From: Euborellia annulipes
Lineage: Eukaryota; Arthropoda; Insecta; Dermaptera; Anisolabididae
NCBI GenBank assembly: GCA_023213315.1
Contig: JAKCPI010026274.1
Span: 42,820-106,819, forward strand
DNA length: 64,000 nt
Reading direction: 5' to 3'
The notes under the pieces were generated by a model. That model worked only from the letters and a program-made list of their open reading frames with translations. It searched no databases and was not told the origin of the DNA. A program made the translations under genes and the position numbers. This document shows positions 1 to 11,286 of the stretch, piece after piece. Each line of letters begins with the position of its first letter. Within the stretch, counting starts at the first letter, position 1.

Positions 1-385
1 CGGTTGGTCGGAGAAAAAACCTAAATGATGAAATTTGTAGGAAATTTTATGAACTTTCATTTTGAATAGGAAGGTTATTTACGAAAAGTTGATAGTTTTC
101 GAGTTATAAGCAAAAAACCGCCAAAAAATGAGATTTTTTTACCTTTTTTGCATTTTTGACAATGTTCCGTCACGAAATTTTGTTAGCAAACCTCAGATTC
201 GGATTCAGCACACCCAAAAACATAAAGGGTCGAAGAAATTACAACTACCCCAAAACTTTCCGGGTAAAAACACAATTTAACTGGACTATTTGTTTTAATA
301 AAAAAAAATTCCCACTAAATATTTTGCTTTGTGGATTGACCCCCCCCCCCCCATGAAAATTTTCTGGCTACGCCACTGATTCCAA
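1..385 (+). repeat. Dispersed repeat S, copy 1 (edge-truncated)
   Basis: AT-rich non-coding repeat with a recurring phrase (TTATAAGCAAAAAACCGCC, near 107-125). It ends in a run of 12 C followed by a GGCTACGCCACTG-type boundary (about 343-379). The same sequence returns inverted at about 8410-8726 and direct at about 9115-9535, each with its own C or G run beside the same boundary. The short ORF across it ends in the poly-C tract and is not taken as a gene. The family name is not recognised. Confidence 0.75.
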
Positions 386-734
386 TTACATTCCATTAAG
401 GAGGTCCTTTCGCTCCAGTTGAGTCTAAAATAAGTGTAATATCTAAATATTTAATAAAATAAGTTAAAATACAAATGAAAAATTATAGAATTAATAAATA
501 AATAGTATGAAAGCCGTAAATGTTTGAAATAAAACAATTATAAAAAATAATTAACCCTCCATCGGTCGAACTGTGCCAAAAATGCACAAGGGGTACTTTT
601 CATATCCCCGGTCCAGCCCGTCTGTCATTTTTATTACCTTCCTGATTCGATGGGACTATCACTACCCCACCTCATTTGTCTCTGGAACGTCCATGTTAAT
701 GGTTTTAAGCTCAAGTGTGCTCAAAAAGCACATC
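386..734. other. AT-rich stretch, no gene seen
   Basis: No ORF with protein-like composition, no inverted repeat and no recognisable element. Short A/T runs only. Confidence 0.6.
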
Positions 735-1689
735 ATCATCATCATTGAGTATACAGTCCTAAGACTGGTTTGATGCAACAATCCGTCTCCACTCGACTCT
801 GTCCCCCGCCAGCTGTTTGACCTCTCTAAATGTCTGGCATCCCATATCCCCAATTATTTGGTTGAAATATTCTAATCTGGGTCTTCCCTTCCCTTTTCTT
901 TCCCACCTCCTCCAAGATATCCCTAAGCAGTCCCCCATGTCTCAGTGTGTGCCCCATCATCTGACCTCTTCTCTTCTTCAGACTCTTCCACAAGGTTCTT
1001 CTTTCTCCGATTCTTCCAAGAACTTCTTCATTTGTAATTTTATCCATCCATTTGATATTCATCATTCTTCTGTAGCACCACATTTCGAAAGCCTCTAATC
1101 TCTTTCTCTCCGCTTTTCTAATTGTCCAGGTTTCACACCCGTACATGGCTATGCTCCATACATATGTCTTCAATAGCAACTTCCTGTTTTCTAAGCTGAT
1201 TGAGGAGGAGCATAGTAGTTTTTGTTTTGAATTAAACCCCATTTTTGCTTGGGCAATTCTTGATTTAATTTCGTTTTCGCTCCTCCCATCCCATGTTATT
1301 TTACTTCCTAGGTAGCGGAATTCCTTAACTCCTTCTAGGTTTTCTTGGTTAATTTTGATGCATTCCTGTCTCGTTTGTTCTTTTTTGTGCATACTAGGAC
1401 CTTGGTTTTATTCTTGTTTATTTTCATTTTGATTTCTTCTATTAGGATTTGGTTAATTCCATTCAGGGCGTCCTCTAATTCTTTTTTGTTGCTTCCTAGA
1501 AGGGCAATGTCATCGGCAAATCTTAACATAGCGATCTTTTGACCTTGGATTTCGATACCTGTATCAATTTTGTCTTTGAATTCTTTTATCGCTTCTTCTA
1601 TGTATAAGTTGAAAATCATGGGTGACAGCAGGGACATCCTTGTCTTACACCTTTTTTAATTTTGGCATCTCTTTGCTCATCTTTAATAT
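735..1689 (-). pseudogene. Broken 3' part of a second RTE-like LINE (reverse transcriptase)
   Basis: Read on the minus strand, this holds the catalytic end of a non-LTR reverse transcriptase split over two frames. A QGCP-type motif runs into LSPMIFNLYIEEA (about 1590-1650) after a one-base frame break. FADDIALLG, the polymerase active-site box, lies near 1500-1530. After a second frame break near 1370 comes the C-terminal part with YGCETWTIRKAERKRLEAFE and WMDKITNEEVL. The 5' endonuclease half is absent. The 3' end is a short (ATG)n-like tail near 732-747, as RTE-type LINEs often have. It is similar in layout to the intact element beside it but clearly a different family, and is dead by truncation and frameshift. 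Confidence 0.85.
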
Positions 1690-4600
1690 ATACTTACTTA
1701 CTTACTTACTTACTTCCTGTGGCCGAACAACATTTCCAATGTTTTAGCCTCCTCTATAATGCCTCGCCATTTTGTCCTATCCCTTGCTATAGAGTTCCAA
1801 TTTCCTTGAGCACCCAACTCTTCAAGATCTCTGGTTATATTGTCCATCCATCTTTGCCGTGGTCTACCTGGTGGTCTTCTTCCTATCGGTTTTGCTTCGT
1901 AGATCCTGCTGATAGCTCGATCTTCATCAGCACGCACCACATGTCCCACCCAAGCTAGCCTTCGTGATCTTATACAGCTCGTGATGTAAGGCTGCCCTGT
2001 TAATTCTCTCACTTCCCTTGCACTTCTAAACCTCCATTCGCCGGTAACACTATCTCTAATCATTCCACTTATTCTCTTCAAGATCTTGTTTTCGAAGGAC
2101 ATTAGATTTTTCTGATCAGATAGGGTCATGGTCCATGTCTCACACCCATAGAGCACCACCGGTCGAATAATGGCGTTGTAGATTTTAATTTTAAGTTTTC
2201 TTGAGAGGTTTTTATTTTTGAGCAGGCTATTTAAGGCTGCCGCACAACGGTTTCCTTTCATTATTCGAGTCTGAATTTCCTTGCCTACTTCATTCTTTGT
2301 TGTTATAAGAGTCCCTAAATAAGCAAAATCATCAGCATACTCGTATCTGGCATCCTCACATCTCAAGCTATTGTTGTCGTTGTTGCTATGTCTTGATACT
2401 TTCATTGCTTTGGTCTTTTCAGCATTTATTTTAAGACCAACTCTTAGGCCCATGTATTTGATTTTATCATGCATGTCCACCAAACCTTCTTCTCTATTCG
2501 CTACAATCGCAATATCATCCGCATATGCAAATACTTTATGCAGACCATTCAGTGGTATTCCTTCTCTCCCTTCATCTAAAATTCTTATAACTTTTTCCAG
2601 AATAAGGTTGAAAAGCAGGGGTGATATTGCATCTCCTTGTCGTAGTCCTGTTTTGATGCTAAATGGCTCCGAATACCTATCCTCTACCTTAATATAGGCT
2701 CTTGAGTTTTCCACACAGGCCCTGACCAACTTTATTAGTTTATGAGGGAATCCAAACTCGTTCATAATATTCCACAGGCTCTCCCTATGCACGCTATCAT
2801 ATGCCTGCTTGAAATCGATGAAAAGGTGGAAAGTATCGAGCGCAAATTCCCATCGTTTTTCCATTATTTGTCTTATATTAAATACTTGGTCAGTTGTAGA
2901 TCTTCCTTTACGAAAGCCGCATTGGTAATCCCCAAGGCATTCTTCAGCAAACGGAGTCAGACGTTTTAGTAAGATATAACTTAATATCTTATAAGCTGTT
3001 GGTAAGATTGATATTCCTCTGAAGTTTTCACACCTTTTTATATTTCCTTTTTTGTGTATAGGAACAATAATAGCGTCATGCCATTCTGCCGGAATTTTCT
3101 CTTCCTTCCAGACTTTTAATAATAATACGTGTATCATCTTGCACAGCTCTTTACCCCCACTCTTCAATAATTCTGCTGCTATTTCGTCCTTTCCGGCTGA
3201 TTTTCCCTTTTTTAACTTTTTAATTGCTTCTTCTATCTCCTGAATCGAGGGTTCCAGTACATAATTATCCCCCGGGTCCAATGCATTCACCTGTATTGTA
3301 TTACTCGGCTCGTCAAAATTAAGTAAATCATTAAAATACTCTCTCCAACGGCAGACCACATCAAATCTATCCATAATTTCTTCACCATCCCTATCCAAGA
3401 CAGCCCTGGTTCTTGGTTTGAATCCGTTCTTCTCTTGCCTTATTTCCGCATAGAAGTTTCTTACCCTTCCTTGGTCGTATGATTCCGCTAGATTTTCTAT
3501 CTTCTTTTTGAAGAATTCATTTTTTGTTTGTTTAATGAATCGATTGGCTTGTCTTCTTATTTCTTCATACTCTTCCTTGTACTGGGGATTAGACAAATAC
3601 CTTTGTCTTGCTCTATGCTTCTTTTCCACTTGTATTTTACACGGCTCGTCAAACCAAGGCTTTTTCTTTCTTTTAGTCGGCTTGCCAAGTATATTCAGGG
3701 CAGCAGTCTTTATACTATTCTTTACTTTCGTCCAAGTCTGATCCATATCTTCGGTCTCTAAATCGTAATTTCCAAAGATTTCAAATCTGTTCTTCACTTC
3801 CACCTGGAACTTTTCTTTGAATTCTAAGTTATTTAATTTCTCTATATCTACCCTGAATTTCTCACTCTCCCGATATTTTGGTGTTTTTCTGATGGTGTTT
3901 CTTATTCTAGCAACGACTAATATATGGTCACTATCTATTTCCGCTCCTCTATAACTTCTGACATTTTTGATGTTACTTTTATGTCTCTCGTCAATTAATA
4001 TATGATCTATCTGATTTTTGGTTCGCCCATCAGGAGAATACCACGTCTGTTTATAAATATCTTTTCGCGGGAAATATGTACTGGAAATAATAAGGTTACT
4101 TGCAGTAGCGAAGTTAATCAGCCTACTTCCGTTATCATTTGTGACTTCATGCAAACTATCCTTACCAATAACTGGTCGGTATCTAGATTCTCTCCCTATC
4201 TTTGCATTCATATCACCAATGATTATTTTTGAGTCATATGTTGGGACCACTTGAAATACTCTATCTAATTCTTCATAGAATTCTTCTTTTGTTTCTTCAT
4301 CCGCTCCATCTGTAGGTGCATATGCGTTGATAATGGTCGTATTGTAAAATTTACCCTTCAGCCTCAATACACATATTCTTTCACTTATTGGCTTAAACAG
4401 CAGTACTGCACTTTGAAGAGTGTTCTTCACCACGAAGCCTACTCCATAAATGTGTTGAGATGGATGACCACTGTAATATATTGTTGAGTTGCCCAAGTTA
4501 GCTTCTCCATCATTAGTCCATCTTACTTCTTGTAGAGCACATATATCGATTTGATACCTCTCTAATTCAATTATTGCAGATTGTATTGCACCAGTTTTAT

Positions 4601-4810
4601 ATAGAGTTCTAGTATTCCAAGTTCCAATTCTCATTTCCATTTTTCTTTGCCGGGTCCGTTTCCGATTAATCAGTCCAATATCCGAGGCTTTTCTTAGAGG
4701 TTCCTGAACCAGCAATTTTTTACGGGGTTAGGTGGTTGGCCTAACGCCCAACCTTCCTCCTTTATCTGGGCTTAGGACCAGCTAGGCAGCATATCTACTA
4801 CCTAGGCGGA
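1690..4810 (-). mobile_element. Apparently full-length RTE-like non-LTR retrotransposon
   Basis: The element reads on the minus strand. A short GC-richer leader (about 4716-4810) precedes a single uninterrupted ORF (1710-4715). The stop codon falls inside an (AAGT)n microsatellite at about 1692-1716, so there is virtually no 3' UTR. A very short 3' UTR ending in a simple repeat is characteristic of RTE-clade LINEs. No long terminal repeats are present. Target duplications could not be identified by eye. The intact frame suggests recent insertion. Confidence 0.85.
1710..4715 (-). CDS. RTE-like endonuclease/reverse transcriptase polyprotein, intact, 1001 aa
   Basis: Copies the element's RNA into the genome by target-primed reverse transcription. 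An apurinic-like endonuclease (EEP) domain spans about residues 28-270, with GTWNTRTL, ICALQEVRW, IIGDMNAKIG and a terminal SDHILVVARI carrying the catalytic Asp-His. A linker rich in K, R and E follows. The reverse transcriptase spans about 500-790, with KSAGKDEIAAELLK, QCGFRKGRSTTDQ near 597, LFIDFKQAYDSV, GLRQGDAISPLLFN and the catalytic YADDIAIVA near 730. The C-terminus has VLYGCETWTM and the basic RRPPGRPRQRWMDNI. All expected motifs are present in one frame without a stop, and the length fits the single-ORF RTE layout. The start is the first ATG in the open frame. A second ATG (MEMRIGTWNTRTL) about 26 codons in lies closer to the endonuclease domain and may be the true start. Insect genomes often annotate relatives as craniofacial development protein 2-like. 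Confidence 0.93.
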   Translation of the reverse strand: MLVQEPLRKASDIGLINRKRTRQRKMEMRIGTWNTRTLYKTGAIQSAIIELERYQIDICALQEVRWTNDGEANLGNSTIYYSGHPSQHIYGVGFVVKNTLQSAVLLFKPISERICVLRLKGKFYNTTIINAYAPTDGADEETKEEFYEELDRVFQVVPTYDSKIIIGDMNAKIGRESRYRPVIGKDSLHEVTNDNGSRLINFATASNLIISSTYFPRKDIYKQTWYSPDGRTKNQIDHILIDERHKSNIKNVRSYRGAEIDSDHILVVARIRNTIRKTPKYRESEKFRVDIEKLNNLEFKEKFQVEVKNRFEIFGNYDLETEDMDQTWTKVKNSIKTAALNILGKPTKRKKKPWFDEPCKIQVEKKHRARQRYLSNPQYKEEYEEIRRQANRFIKQTKNEFFKKKIENLAESYDQGRVRNFYAEIRQEKNGFKPRTRAVLDRDGEEIMDRFDVVCRWREYFNDLLNFDEPSNTIQVNALDPGDNYVLEPSIQEIEEAIKKLKKGKSAGKDEIAAELLKSGGKELCKMIHVLLLKVWKEEKIPAEWHDAIIVPIHKKGNIKRCENFRGISILPTAYKILSYILLKRLTPFAEECLGDYQCGFRKGRSTTDQVFNIRQIMEKRWEFALDTFHLFIDFKQAYDSVHRESLWNIMNEFGFPHKLIKLVRACVENSRAYIKVEDRYSEPFSIKTGLRQGDAISPLLFNLILEKVIRILDEGREGIPLNGLHKVFAYADDIAIVANREEGLVDMHDKIKYMGLRVGLKINAEKTKAMKVSRHSNNDNNSLRCEDARYEYADDFAYLGTLITTKNEVGKEIQTRIMKGNRCAAALNSLLKNKNLSRKLKIKIYNAIIRPVVLYGCETWTMTLSDQKNLMSFENKILKRISGMIRDSVTGEWRFRSAREVRELTGQPYITSCIRSRRLAWVGHVVRADEDRAISRIYEAKPIGRRPPGRPRQRWMDNITRDLEELGAQGNWNSIARDRTKWRGIIEEAKTLEMLFGHRK

Positions 4811-5262
4811 GTTAATATTTTTAATCTCTTTTAATATATCTCTAAACTAACGAGACTAATACAATAAAATTAATACTTCGTTATCAGGGTATTCCTATAT
4901 TCCTTAATCTTATAAAACCCTCACTTATGGAAACACAAAGACTCCAAGTATATATTAAAATTCCATTTTCCTCTTGATTTCTTCCCCTTTACTTTCATAT
5001 TTATATTCTATCATATATAATGATATATGTAGAATATAATGTGAAGTATTACATTCTCTTGCCTAGGTCCTGGCTCTTTGAGAGTTTGTATCTCAGAAAT
5101 AAAAAAGTTAATTTCATTTTTGTGACATCTAGGTGGAAGTAATCGATGGCCTTAATAGTTTGAAACCGTATTTTGGTCTGGGAAAACTTTTCACTTTTTA
5201 TATTTATTTATTTATTTAATATGAAATTTAAATGGCTTGGTGCACTGGATATGTTAATTTTT
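4811..5262. other. AT-rich intergenic DNA with a fragment of a dispersed repeat
   Basis: Mostly AT-rich. About 5060-5185 matches, in inverted orientation, the stretch near 15335-15440 (shared phrases GTTAATTTCATTTT and GAGTTTGTATCTCAGA). No coding potential seen. Confidence 0.55.
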
Positions 5263-5530
5263 AAAGGAGGATGAATAAAATTCAATTGCTTCTTTCCAGT
5301 AATTTTTTATTAATTCAAGTGGTTAATCCAAATATTTCGAGAGCACTACGAAATATTTAGATCTTCTTAAGTGGAAACCATCTTGTGGGGTTATATAGAG
5401 ATGGGATAATATTATTTCTAGGGAAAATATGCTACGAATAATCTTCGAAATATTTGGATTAACCACTGAATTAATAAAAAAATTACTGGAAAGAAGCAAT
5501 TGAATTTTATTCATTCCTCCTTTAAAAATG
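5263..5530. repeat. Foldback repeat, ~265 bp
   Basis: The left arm at about 5266-5345 (GAATAAAATTCAATTGCTTC, then AACCAAATATTTCGA-like sequence) recurs as its reverse complement at about 5440-5527, enclosing a ~95-bp centre. Arms are near identical. Probably a small foldback or MITE. The ORF on the minus strand is a product of the palindrome. Confidence 0.8.
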
Positions 5531-6011
5531 TATTTATTCAGTACCTATACCGGGTGAGTTTTTTTATCTTGAGACAGTCTTATAACTCAAAAACAGTGCA
5601 TTATATGGAAAAAAGTTTCAAATAAAAGTTTGTTTATATCGAGGGGAAACTAAACTACGCTATTGTTTGTCGACGTAGAACAAGCTTTCAAGGGTATTTC
5701 AAGGTCAAGTTCTGTTTTTTAAATGGAACCCTATATTTTTCTTTACGTCTCCTTAATCTACAAAAAAAAACTGAACAACTTTCATAAGAACTATTTTTTT
5801 ATACGACATCAAATAAACAAAATACATGAATCAATTAGATCTCAAAAAAATCTTAATAATTATTTTTAACAATTATTTAACTTAATTATCAAATAATAAT
5901 GATTAAATAATATAATTATTAAATCGAAAAGTCACAACAATGAAAATAAGTGTTTATAATGATATTAAAACTTCGTTATACCTACTCAGATTTAAGAGAT
6001 TATTTTCTACT

Positions 6012-6740
6012 TTTTTTTTATGATAATGATGAGAGAAGGAGTTACACCAAAAAGGTGCAACCCCTAAAGGCCTGGGTTGGCCCCTCCATCGTGAAAAGAA
6101 GAAGAAAGAATTTTATGGGTTGGGCGGGGGTCGAAGGTATCTGTGGATACGGGTCTTAAATAGCTGAAGGTTATAAGTCGCGGGAAAGATGGTGGCAGGG
6201 AGCGAGTTCCAGTCTCTGGAGGTCATAGGGATAAAAGAGTTGGCGAAAGCGCTTGTTCGACTTTTTATCCAATTTGACAGCGAAGGGGTGCTGAGCGTTA
6301 GAAAACCGCGTGTTTCTCGTAAAGAGGGCATTAGGGGGGATAATTGATTTCAGCTCGACTGAACAGACACCGTGATAGTATCTGTAGTACAGGGAAAGGG
6401 CAGAAACGGTTCTTCGGTGAGCCAGGGAGTCGAGTGAGTTGGTAGGGGGCCTGGTCCCCTATTAGTTTAATTTCTCCTTTCATTTTAGACCACATTTTTT
6501 ACATAATATAAAATGGGGGCCCCCCTCCCCCACAGAGGGGCGTCTTATTCGCGGGGGGGGAGGGGGGGATTTTTAAGTTGTGAGAAGTTGACTGGGAGTA
6601 TAATAGGGTCTAACCTAAATATGGGGACCAACCTGCGGCGCTGCTTTTGGCGGGGGTGGGGATTGGGTTTTGGAAGGGTTTTTAATTAAAAATTTAATTT
6701 TAATTTAATTTTTTTTTAAAAATTTTATTTTTAATTAATT
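6012..6740 (-). pseudogene. 5'-truncated LINE insertion (RT C-terminal remnant)
   Basis: This block is missing from the sister copy at 28.2-29.4 kb, so it is an insertion. On the minus strand, about 6360-6480 encodes NSLDSLAHRRTVSALSLYYR, and after a frame break 6113-6331 encodes SRDWNSLPATIFPATYNLQL then FKTRIHRYL. Both are typical of the extreme C-terminus of Jockey/R1-type reverse transcriptases. It ends in ATTATCATA followed by an A-run on the minus strand (poly-T near 6010-6019), which gives the 3' end. The upstream part (6480-6660) contains runs of C and G. Dead fragment. Confidence 0.8.
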
Positions 6741-6859
6741 ATTAGAACTAGTTAAAATTCTTGAGCTTAAAAAAGTTTATTTCTCGTGTCAATCCAGTAG
6801 ATAGTTATATTGTATTACCATAATAAAAATGGAGCATTTTTTTGTTGAAGACAGAATTA

Positions 6860-7125
6860 AAATGGTCTTAATTTATGCGGTGAATGTGGAAGAAGTGTTA
6901 TGGGGTTGCCATTGAAATGGATGCCGAGCGTTTTCCTGATAGGAATACACCCTCACAAGCTTCATTTTATTGTGTTGTAAAATCTGTTTAAAAAAAAAAA
7001 CAGGAAATGTAAAGGCTACGAAGAAACTGGAACAGGCCAAAATAACGAAATTGGAACTGGAATTCATCCAGAAGACTTGCAATACACTCTGGAATGTCTC
7101 AGAACAGTGTCGAAAAATTATTAAA
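6860..7125 (+). pseudogene. Decayed helix-turn-helix (DUF4817-like) coding remnant
   Basis: In shifting frames the plus strand gives GECGRSVMG, then DAERFPDRNTPSQASFYCVV, then ETGTGQNNEIGTG. The middle phrase matches the pattern of the insect DUF4817 helix-turn-helix domain (ERFPxRxxPxxxTF), found at the N-terminus of some insect transposases. Stops and frame changes show it is not functional. The same remnant lies inverted in copy 2 (28585-28880). Assignment is by pattern memory only. Confidence 0.5.
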
Positions 7126-7427
7126 TTATTAATTATTATTAAATTATTTATTTAATAATTAATTATTTAATCATTATTATTTGATAATTAAGTTAAATAA
7201 TTGTTAAAAATAATTATTAAGAATTTTTTTTGAGATCTAATTGATTCATGTATTTTGTTTATTTGATGTCGTATAAAAAATAGTTCTTATGAAAGTTGTT
7301 CAGTTTTTTTTGTAGATTAAGTATACGTATAGAAAAATATAGGGTTCCATTTAAAAACAGAACTTGACCTTGAAATACCCATTGAAAGCTTGTTCTAGGT
7401 CGACAAACAATAGCGTAGTTTAGTTTC

Positions 7428-8053
7428 CCCCTGTATATTTTTTTTTTTCCATCAGCAATCAGAACTTACAAATCAAATTACAAAGCAGTAACAAATTCTA
7501 TGAGCCAATTTTATTACATTTGATGAACAAGAAGGGAACAGGTAAATTTTACAGAATTCCTCCAATGAGGCATAACTGTATACCATCTATACAGAGTCTA
7601 TAAGGAGACTTGAAGGTCTTGAGGCCACTTTTTTCAATCTTCTATCTTCGAGTATCTGGTTGAGAGAGTGCAGCGAATCATTTGGGTGGGACTCCAGTTT
7701 TTGTAGGTAACCCAGAGATCTTTTGTGAATGACATCCTTTATGTAGGGAATGTTTAAGTCGTTATGAAGTGTCCTGTTAGAGACGTACCAGGGGGCGTTT
7801 GTTATTATTCTTAAAAATTTGGACTGAAATCTCTGGATTATATTTAAATTGGATTCAGAGGAACAACCCCATATCTCTATTCCGTAGGTCCAGATTGGTA
7901 TGATAATAGCTTTGTAGATCAGGATCTTATTTTCCAATGATGTTAAGGACTTTCTGCCTATGAGCCAGTACATTTTTCTTGTTTTTAAGTCCATTTCTTT
8001 CCTTTTTTAACAATGTGGTCCTTCCACGTAAGTTTTGAATCTAGGTGTATTCC
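7428..8053 (-). pseudogene. 5'-truncated Jockey-type LINE insertion
   Basis: On the minus strand 7587-7994 is an open frame of 135 codons with IYKAIIIPIWTYGIEIWGCS, IQRFQSKFLRIITNAPWYV and RTLHNDLNIPYI. This is the conserved C-terminal segment after the catalytic domain of Jockey-clade reverse transcriptases (TYGIxIWG ... NAPWYVSNxTLHxDL). A 3' UTR of ~140 bp and a poly-A tail (poly-T at about 7439-7449 on +) complete the 3' end. It interrupts element R between two CCCCT-type sequences that look like a target duplication. A related fragment is at 31950-32645. Confidence 0.88.
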
Positions 8054-8409
8054 CTCGATATAAACAAACTTTTAATTGAAACTTTTTTCCATATAATTCA
8101 GTGAGTTTGAGTTATAAGACTGCCTCCAGATAAAAAAACTCACCCGGTATTTACGATCTAGAACCCCATTTATAAAGATATTATAGGTTGACTTTATTAT
8201 TAATTAATTTGCCAATCTTCCAAAAAACTATTCTTAATTCCAATCGATAGTTACATAGATATTTCCAATCTTTAGGATACGATCCATAGAGGAATGGATT
8301 AGTTATGGAAATTGAGAACGAGTGTTCGATTTCGAGTCTCCATTGGCCATTAACATTAAAAGGGACTAGATTCAAGAGTTCGGGGATTTTTATGTTGCCA
8401 ATGACAAGC

Positions 8410-9005
8410 AAGTGGCGTGGCCAGAAAATTTTCATGGGGGGGGGGGGCAATTCACAAATCAAAACGATTTAGTGGGCATTTTTTTTCATTAAAACAAATA
8501 AGTCCAGTTAAATTTGAGGTTTGCAACGAAATTTGGTGACGGAACATTGTCAAAAATGCCCAAAAAAAAAACAAGGTAAAAAAATTCTCATTTTTGGCGG
8601 TTTTTTGCTTATAACTCGAAAACTATCAACTTTTCGTAAATAACCTTCCTATTCAAAATGAAAGTTCATAAAATTTCATACAAATTTCATCATTTAGGTT
8701 TTTTCTCCGACCAACCGTTCGGGCTCAAGCGCTAGTTGAAAATTGGCGTATTTTTTTCTGTTTCCGCAAATCCCAAAAACTCGCACTTTTTTCGATTTTT
8801 TCCCATTTTGACCATGAAAGAGCACGTTTTCGACAAAGACCACTCTATACATTTTTAAACTAGATTAAATTTGATACAATTAAACAAAGTTTCATCTTAA
8901 TTGGATAATGGTAACCCGTGCCGCAATGAGGTTGAATTTTTGAAAAACTGCAATTTTTTGCATTTCATAAAATGAAAACCACTCATCCTAGAAACTTGAT
9001 TTCTA
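8410..9005 (-). repeat. Dispersed repeat S, copy 2 (inverted)
   Basis: The reverse complement of the first ~380 bp of the window, including the G-run (about 8437-8448) and the GGCGTGGCCAGAAAATTTTC boundary. It extends further (to about 9005) than copy 1, which is cut by the window edge. Not coding. Confidence 0.75.
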
Positions 9006-9059
9006 TCTCATTCTCTAGGAAATTTTGTTGACTTGAACGTTTACTTGGACCACTTTTTT

Positions 9060-9535
9060 TGATAAAACTCTTAGATTTATAGATATCCAGCATTTTCCAT
9101 GACACTTTTGAGGATTCGGATCATATACTTTGTAGGAAATTTTATGAACTTTCATTTTGAAAAGGAAGGTTATTTACGAAAAGTTGATGAGTTTTTCGAG
9201 TTATAAGCAAAAAACCGCCAAAAGATAAAGATGAGATTTTTTTTTGCTACTTTTTTGCATTTTTGACAATGTTCCGTCAGAAATTTTGTTAAAAACCTCC
9301 GATTCGAATTCAGCACACCAAAAAACATATAGGATCAAGAAATTAAAAGTACACCTAAAATTTTCCCGCGAATTGCTTCAAGAAATTAAAAAAGAACATA
9401 ATTCTTGATTAAACATATGAAATATATTTAATTACGGTTAGTTTGCCATAAGAAACGGTTTGTCGTTGCCGTTACTCATCCCATGAGCCCTGCCCTTGGG
9501 GGGGGGGTTCTGTACCCCCCCCCCCCGTGGCTACG
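9060..9535 (+). repeat. Dispersed repeat S, copy 3
   Basis: Direct copy of the sequence at 30-370 (GGAAATTTTATGAACTTTCA onward). It ends with GGGGGGGGG and a run of C followed by GTGGCTACGCCTC near 9525-9539. Confidence 0.75.
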
Positions 9536-9539
9536 CCTC

Positions 9540-10136
9540 TCATAGCCAAGACTTATGTAGTAAAGGAAAAATCTACTTGTTGTCTTCACTCAGATCAAGG
9601 GGCAAAACATATAGGGTGAAATCCAAGGATCTGAAGATAATTTCTTTATTGAAATGAGTTGTTTAGAAGGCAAGGTATCAACATGAGTATTCTTTATCGA
9701 AAATATGCTTGAGAAATGCTATAAGTGAAAAAACAGAGTATTATGCAGAGGGTAACAATTGTTACAATTGTATTTATTGTTAATAAATAAAAAAAAAACT
9801 GCTGATCTCGGCAATAACATTTTAATTTTAATTAATATATATTTCAAAAAGAAATATTCTCTTTTCTTCATCTTATTGATAATAAGAAGCTTAAAATTTC
9901 AATAGATGACCTTATAATGATTTATCATGAACAAAATATTATCCCTCTTCTACAATTTCAAAGCAATTTCTCATCCCTTTAATAATGAATCCAAAAATCC
10001 AAGTGGCATTTGAGAAAAAAAAAAACTTTTTCCTTTCGAGTCATTCAATATTTTCTATAGAAACAAAATCATATATTTTTTTTAAACTACTAATTCGTTA
10101 TTAATTTACTTATGTGAAAAGATTTTGTTTTGTTCA
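9540..10136. other. AT-rich stretch, no gene seen
   Basis: No convincing ORF, no inverted repeat and no match to the families recognised elsewhere in the window. Confidence 0.55.
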
Positions 10137-10980
10137 GAGTGGCAGAGTAGTTAGCTAATTTATAATGAGATCAATGAAGTTTTCCTCTGCTTGATGCAAA
10201 TAAACATACATATATATATACACATGCGCGTAGTTAAGAGGGGGGGCAAGGGGGGCACTGCCCCCCCCTAGAAAACTCCTTGCCCCCCCCTAGAAAAATC
10301 GAGTCAATATCTCAATAACTATTTATGCTATGAGATTAATTTTATTCTTAAAAAATCAATACAGATTGAAAAATGTAGATCTCAAAAAAAATTATCTTCC
10401 CATATAGCCCAGTAAATAGGGGGGTTTCAGCTTATATTAATTGCGGGAAAAGATTTTTTTAGGGTCGTTTGGTATGGTGTGGGTATGCCAAATCTAAGTT
10501 TGCGACCTCGAAAGTCTGGGGGACAACTTTTGGCGGCCGAAAAACCTCGAAATTTTCGGACTTTTTCCAGTTTTTCGCTTATAACTCGAAAACAGTTCAT
10601 ATTTTATAAATAACCGTTCTATAGTAAATTAAAGAGGACAAATTTTCGCGTTGATTAAAAAAAAGAAATGCAAAATTGGTCTAGTAGTTCGATTTTTAAT
10701 GGGGATCCAAAAAACAGCCCCCAGGATCACTTTTGAATATCCCTAAAACTCGCACTTTTTTCGATTTTTTCCCATTTTGACCATGAAGGAGCACGTTTTC
10801 AACAAAGAAGCCTCTATACATTTTAAAACTAGATTAAATTTGCTACAATTTAAACAAAGTTTCATATTAATTGGATAATGGTAACCCGTGTCGCAATGAG
10901 GTTGAAATTTTGAAAAAATGCAATTTTTTGCAAAAAATCTCAGTTTTTCCTTCATAAAATGAAAACCACTCATTTTTGAA
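10137..10980. repeat. Fragment of foldback W followed by an S-related repeat
   Basis: About 10137-10210 (GGCAGAGTAG ... TCCTCTGCTTGATGCAAATA) is one arm of the foldback at 53238-53566. From about 10215 a repeat starts GCGCGTAGTTAAGAGGGGGGG and carries C-runs and the phrase TTCGCTTATAACTCGAAAAC, related to repeat S. 10743-10973 is strongly similar to 8750-8990. Not coding. Confidence 0.65.
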
Positions 10981-11286
10981 TTGTATTTGTATTATTGAAT
11001 TTCTATTGTCCTAAGATAATAAACCTAGTAAAGATAGTAATTGAAGATTATGAGTTTAATAGTAAGTTAAACCCTTAAAACGTATGAAAGATGATATAAT
11101 TTTTCAAATGAGTATAATAATTTGGCCACCCACTGTATATATTATATATAATATATATAATAAAATATATTATATATATGTATATATTCACATGTGGCCC
11201 TATCAATAAAAGTTTGGGAGCCCTGCTCTATCTAAACCACTGATCTACAGATCTCAAATTAAAATCCATGCCTAATGCCTAATATT

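Larger units (their letters stand above)
5548..8149. mobile_element. Long-TIR element R, copy 1, interrupted by two LINE insertions
   Basis: It begins TACCGGGTGAG (5548) and ends CTCACCCGGTA (8149). The terminal inverted repeats continue inward for several hundred bases: 5590-5900 is the reverse complement of about 7160-7435 plus 8050-8140. A second, less disturbed copy is at 28245-29443. TA at the tips and the long palindromic arms suggest a Tc1/mariner-like or related TA-target element, which is inference. The interior (about 6830-7130) holds a decayed helix-turn-helix coding remnant. Comparison with copy 2 shows inserted DNA at about 6012-6740 and 7428-8053. Confidence 0.8.

Noticed and set aside
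826..1098. Plus-strand 93-codon ORF at 817-1098
   Set aside because: Shadow of the reverse transcriptase remnant on the opposite strand.
11204..11226. AAAAGTTTGGGAGCCCTG, resembling a hAT terminus
   Set aside because: No partner terminus with a matching target duplication could be located; too little to call an element.
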